Source: Stratiformator vulcanicus | Lineage (GTDB): Bacteria > Planctomycetota > Planctomycetia > Planctomycetales > Planctomycetaceae | Length of the DNA: 64,000 nucleotides | Direction of reading: 5' to 3' | Assembly (NCBI RefSeq): GCF_007744515.1 | Contig: NZ_CP036268.1 | Span: 3,580,712-3,644,711 of the forward strand | Shown: one piece after another, positions 37,749-46,754 of the stretch | Position numbering within the stretch: position 1 is the first letter of the stretch | Layout of the letters: each line of letters starts with the position of its first letter | Position numbers and translations under genes: made by a program | The notes under the pieces: model-generated | What the model saw: only the letters and a program-made list of their open reading frames with translations | What the model was told of the DNA's origin: nothing | Database searches by the model: none

Positions 37749-37788
37749 GATGATCCGCAGCCGGAGGTATCTCGTTCAGTTCCCACGT

Positions 37789-37838
37789 GTCGGGATTTCC
37801 CCGTTGCCAGTTCGCAAGAGTCGGGATTTCCCCGTTGC
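37789..37838. repeat. Direct repeat upstream of the DUF2007 gene
   Basis: A 19-nt sequence (GTCGGGATTTCCCCGTTGC) occurs twice, at 37789-37807 and 37820-37838, 31 nt apart, about three DNA turns. The core CGGGATTTCCCCG is partly palindromic. The spacing suits a dimeric operator on one helix face, but it may also be a copy of a dispersed repeat. Confidence 0.55.
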
Positions 37839-37951
37839 GAAGCCCTCTTTCTCCGCGTGGAATCAGGTGAGGCATTTCACCGCAGTGCCTCTTCTTAAAT
37901 TTCACAAACTTCTTGAATTTCGCAATTCCTGCATCTCGATCCACAATCACC

Positions 37952-38296
37952 ATGTACCGAATTTTCTCGGCCCCCGAGGCGGCAACTGTCTACATCGCCA
38001 AGCAAGCGCTGGAGAATCATGGGATCGAGTCAATCGTCCAGAACGATGGCCTCCAGCAAGCGGCCGGCGATCTTGCGCCAATCAATGCGTGGGCGGAGCT
38101 CTGGATTCTCGACGAAAGTCGACTCACTGAAGCGTCGGCGGTGCTAAGGGATGCCTTCGAGAACCGTGGCGAGGATGAAAACAGTCTCGGCGCCTGGCAA
38201 TGCGAATCGTGCGGCGAGAAACTGCCACCGAGTTTTGACGTCTGCTGGAAGTGCGGCGACAACCGGCCGGAGCCGATCACGGGCACGATCAGTTGA
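37952..38296 (+). CDS. DUF2007-like protein with C-terminal zinc ribbon
   Basis: A 114-residue soluble protein from ATG 37952 (MYRIFSAPEAATVYIAKQALE). The first 70 residues match the putative signal-transducing DUF2007 fold (beta-alpha-beta; 'AKQALENHGIESIVQND', 'AELWILDESRLTEASAVLRD'). The tail is a rubredoxin-like zinc ribbon with two CxxC knuckles (CESCGEKLPP and DVCWKCG). Such proteins are thought to bind partners rather than act as enzymes. Two direct repeats precede it. No operon partner. Confidence 0.8.
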   Translation: MYRIFSAPEAATVYIAKQALENHGIESIVQNDGLQQAAGDLAPINAWAELWILDESRLTEASAVLRDAFENRGEDENSLGAWQCESCGEKLPPSFDVCWKCGDNRPEPITGTIS

Positions 38297-38739
38297 AAAT
38301 AAAAGCCTTCGGGATTGCTACGACGGCGGTTCAGAGGTATTGTCCTGCAGCGATCGTGATCATGATTTCACGATCCACCCACCAACGCGGCGCTGCCGAA
38401 CGAGAGGCCCACTAAGAAATTCGGGCCACTGTAACGTCGCTTTCTAGACTTTCGGTAAGCTTATGGGGCGATCAGTCGCCCGAGACGCTTGCCACCGCTA
38501 CCCGCCCTTGGTTCGCTGAACCGATTCGGCCGGTTGCACGCGTTCATTGAAACGCACGATCTCTGCGATCCACTCGTTTGTCGCCGGGCTCAAACCTCGA
38601 AATCGACGCGTCAGCAATGTCGCCGACTCGAGGAGCCAACGGCGCGCTTCCGCTCCTTCCCTATCACGGGAATGGTGCTCAAAGCCCGTACGGGCGACAT
38701 CACGCATCAAATGACCTACCGGACGAGCATTCTTGTCGA
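38297..38739. other. Gene-poor stretch upstream of the helicase
   Basis: About 440 bases. A 12-nt perfect palindrome GCCCGTACGGGC is at 38684-38695. A minus-strand open frame of 70 codons (38498-38710) has a somewhat protein-like middle but no motif, and is left uncalled. The helicase promoter must lie here or just downstream. Confidence 0.4.
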
Positions 38740-38820
38740 ATGACCGTCCAACGCTTGGCAGCCGAACCCCTGAAGGGAACTTACGGCTCCGAAGCGACCA
38801 CCGTTTCTGAAGGAAATACG

Positions 38821-40236
38821 TTGAAGAATTTTGCAGACTCTCAGTTAATCGCTCCGGTACTTAAAGCACTCGTTCAAGAGGGCTACGAAGTACCGACCGC
38901 CATTCAGGCCGAAACGATCCCCGCGGCGATGGCCGGCCGTGACGTTCTCGGCTGTGCGCAAACAGGCACCGGCAAGACCGCCGCGTTCGCGTTACCCCTG
39001 CTGCACCGGCTCGGCACCAAGCCCGGCAAGGCAAAGCCGAACCAGCCACGGGTGCTTGTGCTGGCACCAACCCGTGAACTCGCCATCCAAATTGGCGACA
39101 GCTTCTCCACGTATGGTCGGCAAATGCATCTGCGGCAGGCCCTCGTCTACGGCGGTGTCGGCCAGCAAAAGCAGGTGCAGGCGCTCCGTCGCGGTGTCCA
39201 CATTCTCGTCGCAACGCCGGGACGGTTGCTCGACCTGATGAATCAGGGACACATTTCGCTTGATCAATTGGAAGCGTTCGTTGTCGATGAAGCCGACCGG
39301 ATGCTCGACATGGGCTTCCTGCCGAGCCTCAAGAAAATCATCGCCACGCTGCCCGTTGAACGGCAGTCGCTGTTTTTCTCCGCCACGATGCCGCCGAAGA
39401 TCGTCGAACTGACCGAGCAACTGCTCAATGATCCGCTTCAGATCACGATCGAGCCCGAACAGGCCGATACCGAGCGGATTGCCCAGCGCGTGTTGTTCGT
39501 CGAGCAGAGCGATAAGACCAAAGTGCTCGAAGGGCTGCTGACCGCCGACGATGTCGGCCAAGCGGTCGTGTTTACGCGGACGAAACGCCGCGCGAACGAC
39601 CTTGCCGCCCGGCTCAGTCACCACGGCCTTGCCGCCGACGCGATTCACGGCAACAAGTCTCAAAACGCCCGGCAGCGGACGCTCGACGCGTTCCGACGCG
39701 GCAAATTTCGAGTACTCGTCGCGACCGATCTTGCCGCTCGCGGAATTGACGTCGACGGCATCACCCACGTCATCAATTTCGAACTGCCCGATGAAGCGGA
39801 GAACTATTTGCACCGCATCGGCCGGACCGGACGGGCCGGAGCCACCGGCTGGGCGCTGACCTTGTGCAGCGGCGGCGAGCGCGGAGACCTCAAAGCGATT
39901 GAGCGGCTACTCGGTAATGCGATCCCGGTCGATCCGGAGCACCCGGCCCGCGGCTTTTCCGGTGGTGGCGGCTCCGGCGAGAAGCCACGTCGCAATCGCC
40001 GACGAGACTCGGGTCCCGGCAAACGACCCAAAGGGGGACCTCGTTCAAAGTCGAAGTCGTCGGGTGGTACGCCCTCATCCGGTTCATCGCACTCAGGCTC
40101 GTCGAGTTCGGGCTCGTCAAGTTCGCACTCAGGCGGCCCGAAGTCGTCCGGCAAGTCTGATGGCAAGGTTCAACGTCGTCGCCGGAATCGAAGCCGGACC
40201 GATCGAAACGCCGCAACGAACATGCAAAGCAGCTGA
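38821..40236 (+). CDS. DEAD-box ATP-dependent RNA helicase (RhlE-like)
   Basis: 471 residues from TTG 38821. This start is chosen because GAAGGA stands 6 nt upstream and LKNFADSQLIAPVLKAL is the normal RhlE-type N-terminus; ATG 38740 in the same frame would add 27 polar residues. Motifs in order: Q motif (GYEVPTAIQ), AQTGTGKT, PTRELA, ATPGR, DEAD (VVDEADRM), SAT (FFSATMPP), 'VFTRTKRRAND', 'ATDLAARGID', HRIGRTGR. After residue 360 comes a low-complexity tail, first Gly/Arg/Lys-rich and then Ser/Gly/His-rich, ending in RRRRNRSR: likely unspecific RNA binding. It unwinds RNA in ribosome assembly or decay, often during cold shock. A hairpin terminator follows at 40261. Confidence 0.93.
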   Translation: MKNFADSQLIAPVLKALVQEGYEVPTAIQAETIPAAMAGRDVLGCAQTGTGKTAAFALPLLHRLGTKPGKAKPNQPRVLVLAPTRELAIQIGDSFSTYGRQMHLRQALVYGGVGQQKQVQALRRGVHILVATPGRLLDLMNQGHISLDQLEAFVVDEADRMLDMGFLPSLKKIIATLPVERQSLFFSATMPPKIVELTEQLLNDPLQITIEPEQADTERIAQRVLFVEQSDKTKVLEGLLTADDVGQAVVFTRTKRRANDLAARLSHHGLAADAIHGNKSQNARQRTLDAFRRGKFRVLVATDLAARGIDVDGITHVINFELPDEAENYLHRIGRTGRAGATGWALTLCSGGERGDLKAIERLLGNAIPVDPEHPARGFSGGGGSGEKPRRNRRRDSGPGKRPKGGPRSKSKSSGGTPSSGSSHSGSSSSGSSSSHSGGPKSSGKSDGKVQRRRRNRSRTDRNAATNMQSS

Positions 40237-40260
40237 TCGGCGAGTTTGCATCGGCCCCGC

Positions 40261-40288
40261 AAAGCCCGTGGTGTCGACTGCGGGCTTT
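40261..40288 (+). terminator. Intrinsic-type terminator after the helicase
   Basis: Perfect 8-bp stem AAAGCCCG/CGGGCTTT with a 12-nt loop, 24 nt after the stop codon. The outer AAAGCCC matches the arm ends of family A, but the inner part differs and the length is 28 nt. Confidence 0.65.
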
Positions 40289-40332
40289 CGCGTACTCGGT
40301 TTGATTCGGTGTCGCGGTTGATTAGTTTCGTT

Positions 40333-40364
40333 CAGGCATTCGTCGTTGCGATGACGAATGCCTG
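40333..40364. terminator. Second hairpin between helicase and exported-protein gene
   Basis: Perfect 12-bp arms (CAGGCATTCGTC and its complement) with an 8-nt loop, 36 nt before the next start codon at 40400. With no U-run it could be either a back-up terminator or an mRNA leader structure of the downstream gene. Confidence 0.5.
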
Positions 40365-40399
40365 TTCGTCTCATTCTTCAAGCTGAACCGCGTGCCCGC

Positions 40400-41386
40400 A
40401 TGTCATTCGTTGCGTCGCCAACTCTCTTCGCGAAATCGCTCATCGTCGCCGGAATTCTGACGGTAGCAGCCACCGTGTCGGCTGATTTTAAGGTCACCGA
40501 CCTCGGCAAGCAATTTTCGCCGAGCGCGTCCGTGATCGTGTCTCAACCGGTGTGCAATACCGGCGGGAACACGAGCGTCCGCAACTTCGACCGCGACAGC
40601 ATGGTTTGGAAAGACAAAGGCTACTACCAACGCAGTCGCGATCTCGGCCAGACCTTCACCGCCCCGCGCGATTTTACGCTTCAATCAATTGTGCTGAGGA
40701 CAGGGCCCGCACACTTGGCAGTGCTTCCGGGCACACCGAACGCACCGCTCTTCGTTCAGTTCTTCGAGATCATCGGAGAGCCGGTCATCGACGACAACGG
40801 GACGCCCCGCGGAACCAAGGCCAAGCACGGTTTCAGCAAGAATCACCGCTGCGACGATTTCATTGAAGGGATCGAGTACCGCAGCATCGCTGTCGTCAAA
40901 GGGGCGGTCTTCCCCGATATGCCGTTGTCGAGAAATGAGCAGGGGGTCACGCTGCCCGGCGACGATGCGAATTTTCGATACATGCGTTGGGCCTTCACCG
41001 GCGAGGATCGCCTGTCGTTCGAAGAAGGACGCCGATACGCATTTATGGTCGGTTTTGCCGAACCGGGCGACGGTCGCAATTTCACGCTCGCCAATTCGAA
41101 TGCCGCGGCTCGACGCGACAAACCGGCAATCAACGGAAAAGGTGACCTTTATGGGGGCGGTTGGGCCATTCGTCGCGAAGGTGACGGCACACTGCCTCCC
41201 GACACGGTCCCGGGGGCTGATCCGCCAAAGAACACTGAAGTCCGGAACGAGCTAATTTCGCAATCGCTCTTCGGCGAGGGCGAGGCCCACTACAAGCTCA
41301 GCCCCACGACCGAAGGGTATCCCGACGTCGACACCTATCGTGATCTGGAGTTCTATCTCGAAGCGAGCGACGCAGATGGCGAGTAG
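40400..41386 (+). CDS. Exported protein of unknown function, coupled to the phosphatase-cytochrome gene
   Basis: A 328-residue protein from ATG 40400 with a signal peptide (MSFVASPTLFAKSLIVAGIL and on, cleavage near VSA). The mature part is beta-rich with 'RSRDLGQTFTAPRDFTLQSIVLRTGP', 'FVQFFEIIGEP', 'WAFTGEDRLSFEEGRRYAFMVGF', suggesting a jelly-roll/sandwich domain like those of secreted planctomycete carbohydrate-binding proteins. No catalytic motif is recognised. Its last 11 nt overlap the next gene, so the two are likely translated together and may work on the same side of the membrane. Confidence 0.75.
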   Translation: MSFVASPTLFAKSLIVAGILTVAATVSADFKVTDLGKQFSPSASVIVSQPVCNTGGNTSVRNFDRDSMVWKDKGYYQRSRDLGQTFTAPRDFTLQSIVLRTGPAHLAVLPGTPNAPLFVQFFEIIGEPVIDDNGTPRGTKAKHGFSKNHRCDDFIEGIEYRSIAVVKGAVFPDMPLSRNEQGVTLPGDDANFRYMRWAFTGEDRLSFEEGRRYAFMVGFAEPGDGRNFTLANSNAAARRDKPAINGKGDLYGGGWAIRREGDGTLPPDTVPGADPPKNTEVRNELISQSLFGEGEAHYKLSPTTEGYPDVDTYRDLEFYLEASDADGE

Positions 41387-42356
41387 TTTTGCCGCCGGGC
41401 AACGCCGACCGCTGCGTCATCTGCTCATGATGTCGCTCTTGCCCATAGTGGCGATAGCGAATGGCGGTGCCGCCGAGAGCGTAAGCGGTGTTTCGCATGA
41501 CATCGCCCGGCTGGATTCCGAATTTCTTCCGAATGCCATCCGAGTCCATCCGAGAGTGATTTCGGGCGGAACACCGGACGGCTCGAACGCATTCGCAGAA
41601 CTTCGCACCATGGGCGTTAGAACGTTGATCAGCGTCGACGGAATGACGCCAGATGTCGAATCGGCGAAGAAATACGGCTTGCGATATGTCCACCTGCCGC
41701 ACGGCTACGACGGCATCGCCGATGACCGTTTCAAATCGCTGGCTAAGGGGGTCCGCACGCTGCCCGGCCCGATCTACATCCACTGCCATCACGGCAAGCA
41801 CCGCAGCCCCGCGGCCGCGGCGGCCGGTTGCGTCGGCGCAGGACTCATCTCGAAGGATGAGGCAGAAGAACTGCTGAAATTGGCGGGGACCGGCAAGAAC
41901 TACAAGGGGCTGTTCGCCGTGGTGCATAAGGCTGAGCCGCTCGACGAAGATGAGATCGACGCGATTCCCGCCGACTTCCCGGAGACTACTGAAATCGCCC
42001 CGATGGCCGAGGCAATGGTCAAAATCGCGCAGGCATTTCACAATCTTGAACGATTGCAGGCGTCGGGTTGGAAAGCACCCGCTGATCACCCTGACCTCGA
42101 CGCCGTTCACGAGGCACTGCTTCTCCGCGAACATTACACCGAGATGCTTCGGACGGACGATGCCCGAAGTCGACCAAAGAGATTTTATCAGATTCTGGCA
42201 GAGGGTCGCGATCTGGCTCAGCGGCTTGAGGTTGAGCTCGATGAGCACAGGGCATCAGCGGCGCAGCCGCGAAGTGGCGAGCGACTGCTGACGGCCCTCG
42301 GCAACAACTGCAAAGCCTGTCACGTCAAATTCCGCGACAATGCTTTCGCCGATTGA
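41376..42356 (+). CDS. Exported tyrosine-phosphatase-like domain fused to a C-terminal c-type heme motif
   Basis: A 326-residue protein from ATG 41376, overlapping the upstream gene. A hydrophobic signal (RHLLMMSLLPIVAIANGGAA) ends near residue 33. Residues 55-185 form a cysteine-phosphatase-like fold ('HPRVISGGTPDGSNAFAELRTMGVRTLISVDG') with the loop I-H-C-H-H-G-K-H-R-S: C137 and R143 fit the C-x5-R signature of dual-specificity phosphatases. Residues 205-300 are helical, and CKACH at 312-316 then K and R residues fit covalent heme attachment as in cytochrome c'-like helical domains. Phosphatase activity and heme are predicted from motifs only. The partner and substrate are unknown. Confidence 0.8.
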   Translation: MASSFAAGQRRPLRHLLMMSLLPIVAIANGGAAESVSGVSHDIARLDSEFLPNAIRVHPRVISGGTPDGSNAFAELRTMGVRTLISVDGMTPDVESAKKYGLRYVHLPHGYDGIADDRFKSLAKGVRTLPGPIYIHCHHGKHRSPAAAAAGCVGAGLISKDEAEELLKLAGTGKNYKGLFAVVHKAEPLDEDEIDAIPADFPETTEIAPMAEAMVKIAQAFHNLERLQASGWKAPADHPDLDAVHEALLLREHYTEMLRTDDARSRPKRFYQILAEGRDLAQRLEVELDEHRASAAQPRSGERLLTALGNNCKACHVKFRDNAFAD

Positions 42357-42463
42357 ATCGCAGCGGTGGGCGCAGTTCGTCCGGCTTACTTCTCGCTCGA
42401 TGCTGATCGGGACGCTTCGAGAACCTGAGCCGCTCGGGTAACATCCGGCTTGCCACAACCATC

Positions 42464-44137
42464 TTGAGCCGACGAGCCGCCTTGCATTTCGACGAACTCA
42501 TCCATGACCTGCTTGTCATCGTGACCGCAGGATTTTTGGCCGGCTCGGTCTGCCGACGGCTAAATATCTCGATGTTGATCGGCTATTTAATCGCCGGTGC
42601 GGTCATTGGTCACGGCGGACTGGGATTCGTTGCCGAGGAAGGCGACGAGTTGGCGCACATTGCCGAAGCCGGCGCGCTGCTGCTGCTGTTCGCCGTCGGA
42701 ATCGAATTCTCGTTAGAAGAATTAAAACGGCTCAGCCGCTTCTTCCTGATCGGTGGGCCAACGCAGATGATCGCCGTAGCGGCCCCTCTGATCCTGGTGG
42801 GGCGGTTTTACGGCTTGCCGTGGAACGCGGCGATTCTGGCCGGAAGTGCCGGTGCTCTCAGTTCGACAGTACTCGTCTTCAAAGCGTTGACCGAACTTGG
42901 CCAAACACCGACGCCGCATGGCCGGCGGGCGATCGGGGTGCTGCTATTTCAGGATGTCGCGCTGGTTCCGCTGATGCTGTTGATCCCATTGTTGACCGGC
43001 GGTGACGACGGACCGTCGGCCGACCAGTACGGGCGATTATTGGCAGAGTCGGTCATATTTGTGGCTGCCATCGCGGTTCTACGCTGGCTCTTCGCGTCGT
43101 TCATGGTGCCGTGGCTGATCCGAATGCGGAGCGTCGAGCTTGTGGTGCTGTTCACGCTGACGCTGTTGGGAGGGATTTGCGTCGGATCGGAATGGATCGG
43201 CATTCCCGCCGCCGTCGGTGCTCTGGCTGCCGGGCTTGTGATGAGCGGAAATCGACTCAGCAAACAAATCGATACCGTGGTTCTACCGTTCCGTGAAACG
43301 TTCGCCGCGATCTTCTTCGTTTCACTCGGCACGTTGCTCGATGTCCGCACGTTTCTGGAGGCGCCGGTCCTGCTCAGTACCGGCCTCGTCGCGATGATCG
43401 CCTTGAAGACCGGCGCCGCCGCTCTCGCCTTGCGCGCAACGGGCCTCAGTTGGCAGGCTGCGTTCGGTATGGGACTAGGGCTGTCACAATTAGGCGAATT
43501 CTCTTTTCTGGTGGTTTCCGCCGGCGTCGGCACGGGACTGATCGATGAGGACACGTACCATCGCATGTTGTTCGTCGCGCTCGGAACGCTCATCCTCACC
43601 CCTCAATTGCTAAAGATCGGATTGCGTTGGTGCCACGGGTATGCCGATGAATCGCACGACCGCGTTCGATTCGGCGAGGACTTAACGGAACTTCCGCGAG
43701 CCTTGATCGTCGGGATCGGCCCGATCGGCAAGGCCGTCGCGTCCCAGCTTGAGACGTCGGGCGTCGACACCGTGCTCCTCGACCAAAGCCCAATCAATGT
43801 CTATCCCTTTGCGCAAATCGGGTTTTCCACCGTGGCGGGAGACGCCCGCGATCCGAGAATATTAAGAGACGCAAAAATTGAAGATCGAACTCTAGTTGTC
43901 ATCTGCGTGCCGGACGACGCGGTTGCACAACAAGTCGTTCGGTCGGTGCGGTCGCTGAACCAATCGGCCTCGGTCTTGGTCCGCTGCCGCTATCAAAGCA
44001 ACTCGCAAGCACTTCAAAGTGCGGGCGCCGATGAAGTCGTTAGCGAAGAAACGGAAGCGTCGGGCAAACTGTTGGGCCTCTGCCGCGACCTATTAATGCG
44101 AGAAAGTGAACACCATGAGCAAGATGAAAGTCTTTAA
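42464..44137 (+). CDS. Kef-type (CPA2) monovalent cation/proton antiporter with TrkA-N domain
   Basis: A 557-residue transporter. Residues 1-380 contain about 12 membrane helices with '[22 protein letters not shown]', '[20 protein letters not shown]', '[20 protein letters not shown]' and '[16 protein letters not shown]', all typical of KefB/KefC relatives. From residue 405 a Rossmann domain ([18 protein letters not shown], then LLDQSPINV and '[16 protein letters not shown]') should bind nucleotide and gate transport. It exchanges K+ or Na+ for H+. The start is TTG 42464. Its end overlaps the next gene by 23 nt, implying coupled translation. Confidence 0.93.
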   Translation: MSRRAALHFDELIHDLLVIVTAGFLAGSVCRRLNISMLIGYLIAGAVIGHGGLGFVAEEGDELAHIAEAGALLLLFAVGIEFSLEELKRLSRFFLIGGPTQMIAVAAPLILVGRFYGLPWNAAILAGSAGALSSTVLVFKALTELGQTPTPHGRRAIGVLLFQDVALVPLMLLIPLLTGGDDGPSADQYGRLLAESVIFVAAIAVLRWLFASFMVPWLIRMRSVELVVLFTLTLLGGICVGSEWIGIPAAVGALAAGLVMSGNRLSKQIDTVVLPFRETFAAIFFVSLGTLLDVRTFLEAPVLLSTGLVAMIALKTGAAALALRATGLSWQAAFGMGLGLSQLGEFSFLVVSAGVGTGLIDEDTYHRMLFVALGTLILTPQLLKIGLRWCHGYADESHDRVRFGEDLTELPRALIVGIGPIGKAVASQLETSGVDTVLLDQSPINVYPFAQIGFSTVAGDARDPRILRDAKIEDRTLVVICVPDDAVAQQVVRSVRSLNQSASVLVRCRYQSNSQALQSAGADEVVSEETEASGKLLGLCRDLLMRESEHHEQDESL

Positions 44138-44744
44138 TACCGAACCACCCGAATACGGCAAAGACTACGGGCGCGGATGGATCGGCTTTAATCATGCGGG
44201 CTCATGGTTCTCATCGGCGATCGCGCACGTGCAGCGCTGGGACAAGAAAGAGGACATCGACATTTCCCACGTCTTGATCGTCAGCGGTGAAGACGAGTGC
44301 ATTGAAGCGGCGTACCCGAAAGGCGTTGTTCGCACGGGCCTGACTGAAGGCTATTGGGACAAGACAGATCGCTACGTCGTCTTCCGCCAGCCCAAAGACT
44401 TGACGGAAGATATCGCCGATCAATTAATCGAAACGGCCGAGAGAGAGTTGGGCAATAAATTTGATTATTCGTCGGTCGCGAATATGGCGGTCCAGAAGAA
44501 CTTCGTCGGCTGGATGATTAATAAGATGTTCTTTAACAAGCCTGCGGAACTGGCTGACAAATTAAACACGGATGACGACGAATGGGTCTGCAGTTCACTG
44601 GCGGCCTACTGCATGGCACAAATTGATCAATATGAGGACGCGGAATTGCTGCAACGACCGCCCGGCGTGATCTCGCCACAGGAATTGTTCGAAGCGGACG
44701 GACTCTTCGAACCGTTTCCCGACGATGACGAGGTCGATGAGTAG
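44115..44744 (+). CDS. YiiX/YebB-like permuted NlpC/P60 cysteine hydrolase
   Basis: A 209-residue protein from ATG 44115, inside the end of the antiporter gene. The order of catalytic residues fits the permuted papain fold: His52 in [17 protein letters not shown] comes early, Cys159 in [11 protein letters not shown] late. '[22 protein letters not shown]' precedes the His as in YiiX relatives. Members cleave amide bonds in lipids or peptidoglycan-related compounds, mostly unproved. No signal peptide, so cytoplasmic like the TrkA-N domain of its neighbour. The C-terminal 20 residues are acidic. Confidence 0.78.
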   Translation: MSKMKVFNTEPPEYGKDYGRGWIGFNHAGSWFSSAIAHVQRWDKKEDIDISHVLIVSGEDECIEAAYPKGVVRTGLTEGYWDKTDRYVVFRQPKDLTEDIADQLIETAERELGNKFDYSSVANMAVQKNFVGWMINKMFFNKPAELADKLNTDDDEWVCSSLAAYCMAQIDQYEDAELLQRPPGVISPQELFEADGLFEPFPDDDEVDE

Positions 44745-44825
44745 CGACCGTTTAAAGGCCGCCGGAGATTTCCTGCCTCGCGTTGAAGCGATTGAAGCCA
44801 TCTAAGCGGGAAGCCGGGCGATCGG

Positions 44826-44893
44826 GTCCCTTGCTCGCGCTGCGGGCTTGTGTTTGAAGGCCCCTTGTTCGCGCTGCGGGCTTGTGTTTGAAG
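44826..44893 (-). repeat. Two tandem 34-nt repeats of family B
   Basis: Copies at 44826-44859 and 44860-44893 differ at two positions. Each contains the 25-nt family B core in reverse orientation (plus strand begins TCCCTTGCTCGCGCTGCGG and ends GCTTGT), then GTTTGAAG. They fill the gap between the YiiX-like gene (+) and the lipoprotein gene (-) that converge here. Confidence 0.8.
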
Positions 44894-44909
44894 ACACGCT
44901 GGTGCGTGT

Positions 44910-46520
44910 TTAACGCACCGTAAAGTTCGCCGAATCGGTCGTCACTTTGCCCGAGAGGGTGTCCGTGATCGTCAGCTTAAGAATATGGGGTCCCAAGGCC
45001 AGCTTCTGCGGGACTTTTAACTCATAGCTGTGAAAGTAGTCCTGCCGTTGTGAGCGGCATAGATCGACTGTTTCCGGGAAGTCGATCTCATGGACGAGCG
45101 GTCCGCCGTTGCCGGAGCGATAAATCTCGATCCGCGACTTAAGCTGGGTGCGATACATCCCGTCAGCCGGCTGAGTCTTACTCGCAAAGTTCTTTACCTC
45201 GCAGTACAGCAGCAGACGTTGGCCGGGATTAAATTCATCCCGCTCAAACCGCTCGTAGTTGCCGAAGCTCGCGATTTTGTGGCAGAAAGATAAATTGCGT
45301 AGCTCAAGCCGGGCTTTGCCCTGCAAATGTGACGCGGCTTTGCGGAACTGTGAGACCGCCTGTGTCGCGCGATCGGCATGATCGGGCATCGTCCGCGTGT
45401 CAAAGTAATTCACCATGCCCCAGATCGCCTGCTGCCAGAACTCCTGTTCCGACGACTCGATGCCGGGGACCGCCAAGACCGCGCGAGATTGATTTCCCGC
45501 CATCATGTAAAGCATTCTCAGGTCGACCTGCGCCTTCACATATTCGGCTTTAATTGCCGACGGGTCACCGGTCTCCTGCAAACCGCTCTCGGCTTCGAGG
45601 TACCTGGTCCGTGCAGTCTCGGCCCGCTCTTCGGCGAGAGCGATCAGTTGATCGATTTCGTTGTCCCAATCGGAACGTGATGAACCGGAAGCCGGTGAAA
45701 GTTCGATCGGAGGCATCTCGGCTGCGTCGACTGGTAATGGTGCCGGAGCCGGACTCGGCGATTTTTCGGCCGACGAGCCGCGGCCGAGAAGGCGGTTGGT
45801 AAATCCGATCGGCCCCCCGGCAATGATCGAATGACCGAAACCTTGGTTTTCGGGTTGTCGATTTCCGGCAGGGCGGACCTGCGGATCGGCAAAGGCGATA
45901 CCGTCCCGTTCTGCCTTCGGCTCCTCGACGACAGCGGGCGTCACAAGCGGATCGGACCGAAACTGCCCCGCGGTCGAGAAACCGTCATCGATCCGCCCCG
46001 GGAATTCGCCCCCGGCGAGCTGAATGTGATCGCCCGCCGTCGGGGTCGCAGGGAAAGAACCGTCGGCGATGCCTGTCGATTCGGAATCCTGCATCTGCCT
46101 CACCATGCGTCGAATGCGGATGAGCTGACGCACAGCCGGTTCGTCTAATTTCTTCCATTCGGTGATTAACTGCTGCCGTTCGGCGTCACTTGCCTGATCG
46201 AGTTCGGATTTGACCAATTCGGAAAAGTCGCCGTCGGTAGCCAAGTCAGCGATTTCTTGAGCCGCAGTGGCGCCCCCGGACTTCTCAGGTTTGAAAGGCG
46301 AGTCTGCCCCGGTCAGTTCGATTGCGTCTGGTTCGGCCGACGCTTCGGCCGAATCGGAATCGTCTGGAGAGGCCTCGGCTGCCAACGATTTCGGTCGTTC
46401 ATCGCGACCGGCAAAAGGCGTCCCGAATCGCGACGAGGCGCATCCCGACAGCGCAAGCGACATCAGCACCGCGTATGCGGCGAATTGTCGATGTTTGCTC
46501 GGAGGATTCAGCAGGTTCAT
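44910..46520 (-). CDS. Large lipoprotein with long disordered middle region
   Basis: A 536-residue protein from ATG 46520 (MNLLNPPSKHRQF), leader AVLMSLALSGC with lipobox Cys about residue 27. An acidic, Ser/Ala-rich stretch follows, then a helical segment ('SELDQASDAERQQLITEWKKLDEPAVRQLIRIRRMVR'), a Pro/Gly-rich disordered region around 135-260, a helical region with 'IDQLIALAEERAETARTRYLEAESG', and a C-terminal beta-domain ('GQRLLLYCEVKNFASK', 'YELKVPQKLALGPHILKLTITDTLSG'). It is presumably anchored in the outer or inner membrane. No family is recognised. It diverges from the 46755 lipoprotein gene. Confidence 0.75.
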   Translation of the reverse strand: MNLLNPPSKHRQFAAYAVLMSLALSGCASSRFGTPFAGRDERPKSLAAEASPDDSDSAEASAEPDAIELTGADSPFKPEKSGGATAAQEIADLATDGDFSELVKSELDQASDAERQQLITEWKKLDEPAVRQLIRIRRMVRQMQDSESTGIADGSFPATPTAGDHIQLAGGEFPGRIDDGFSTAGQFRSDPLVTPAVVEEPKAERDGIAFADPQVRPAGNRQPENQGFGHSIIAGGPIGFTNRLLGRGSSAEKSPSPAPAPLPVDAAEMPPIELSPASGSSRSDWDNEIDQLIALAEERAETARTRYLEAESGLQETGDPSAIKAEYVKAQVDLRMLYMMAGNQSRAVLAVPGIESSEQEFWQQAIWGMVNYFDTRTMPDHADRATQAVSQFRKAASHLQGKARLELRNLSFCHKIASFGNYERFERDEFNPGQRLLLYCEVKNFASKTQPADGMYRTQLKSRIEIYRSGNGGPLVHEIDFPETVDLCRSQRQDYFHSYELKVPQKLALGPHILKLTITDTLSGKVTTDSANFTVR

Positions 46521-46754
46521 GTGCGAAGCGTCAATCGGCGACTTCGACTGTCGGCAAGTCCGGCTCGGCCGTGTCCAATACATTGGGCCGAACGCGCACC
46601 GCCGCGATCGTTCTCAGATGGCGGAAAAGCTAGAACAGTCGGCTTGCCACCACAAGATCGGATTTAACACGTGTAAAATGAACAGGTTCGGGCGACCCTC
46701 GGCATCGAGTCTGCGGCCTCGCTGCGTTACACTCCCCGGCGGCCTCGCATCCTT

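Noticed and set aside
36675-38296. CBASS-type defence operon
   Set aside because: Only the patatin resembles a CBASS part. The next gene is a DUF2007/zinc-ribbon protein, and no cyclic-nucleotide synthase is present, so a defence system is not supported.
38498-38710. 70-codon minus-strand frame in the helicase upstream region
   Set aside because: Some stretches look protein-like, but there is no ribosome-binding site, motif or neighbour to support it, and the DNA has short palindromes suggesting a repeat.
44826-44893. Tandem 34-nt repeats as a possible CRISPR remnant
   Set aside because: The copies adjoin with no spacers, there are only two, no cas gene is near, and the same core is dispersed singly and in inverted pairs elsewhere.
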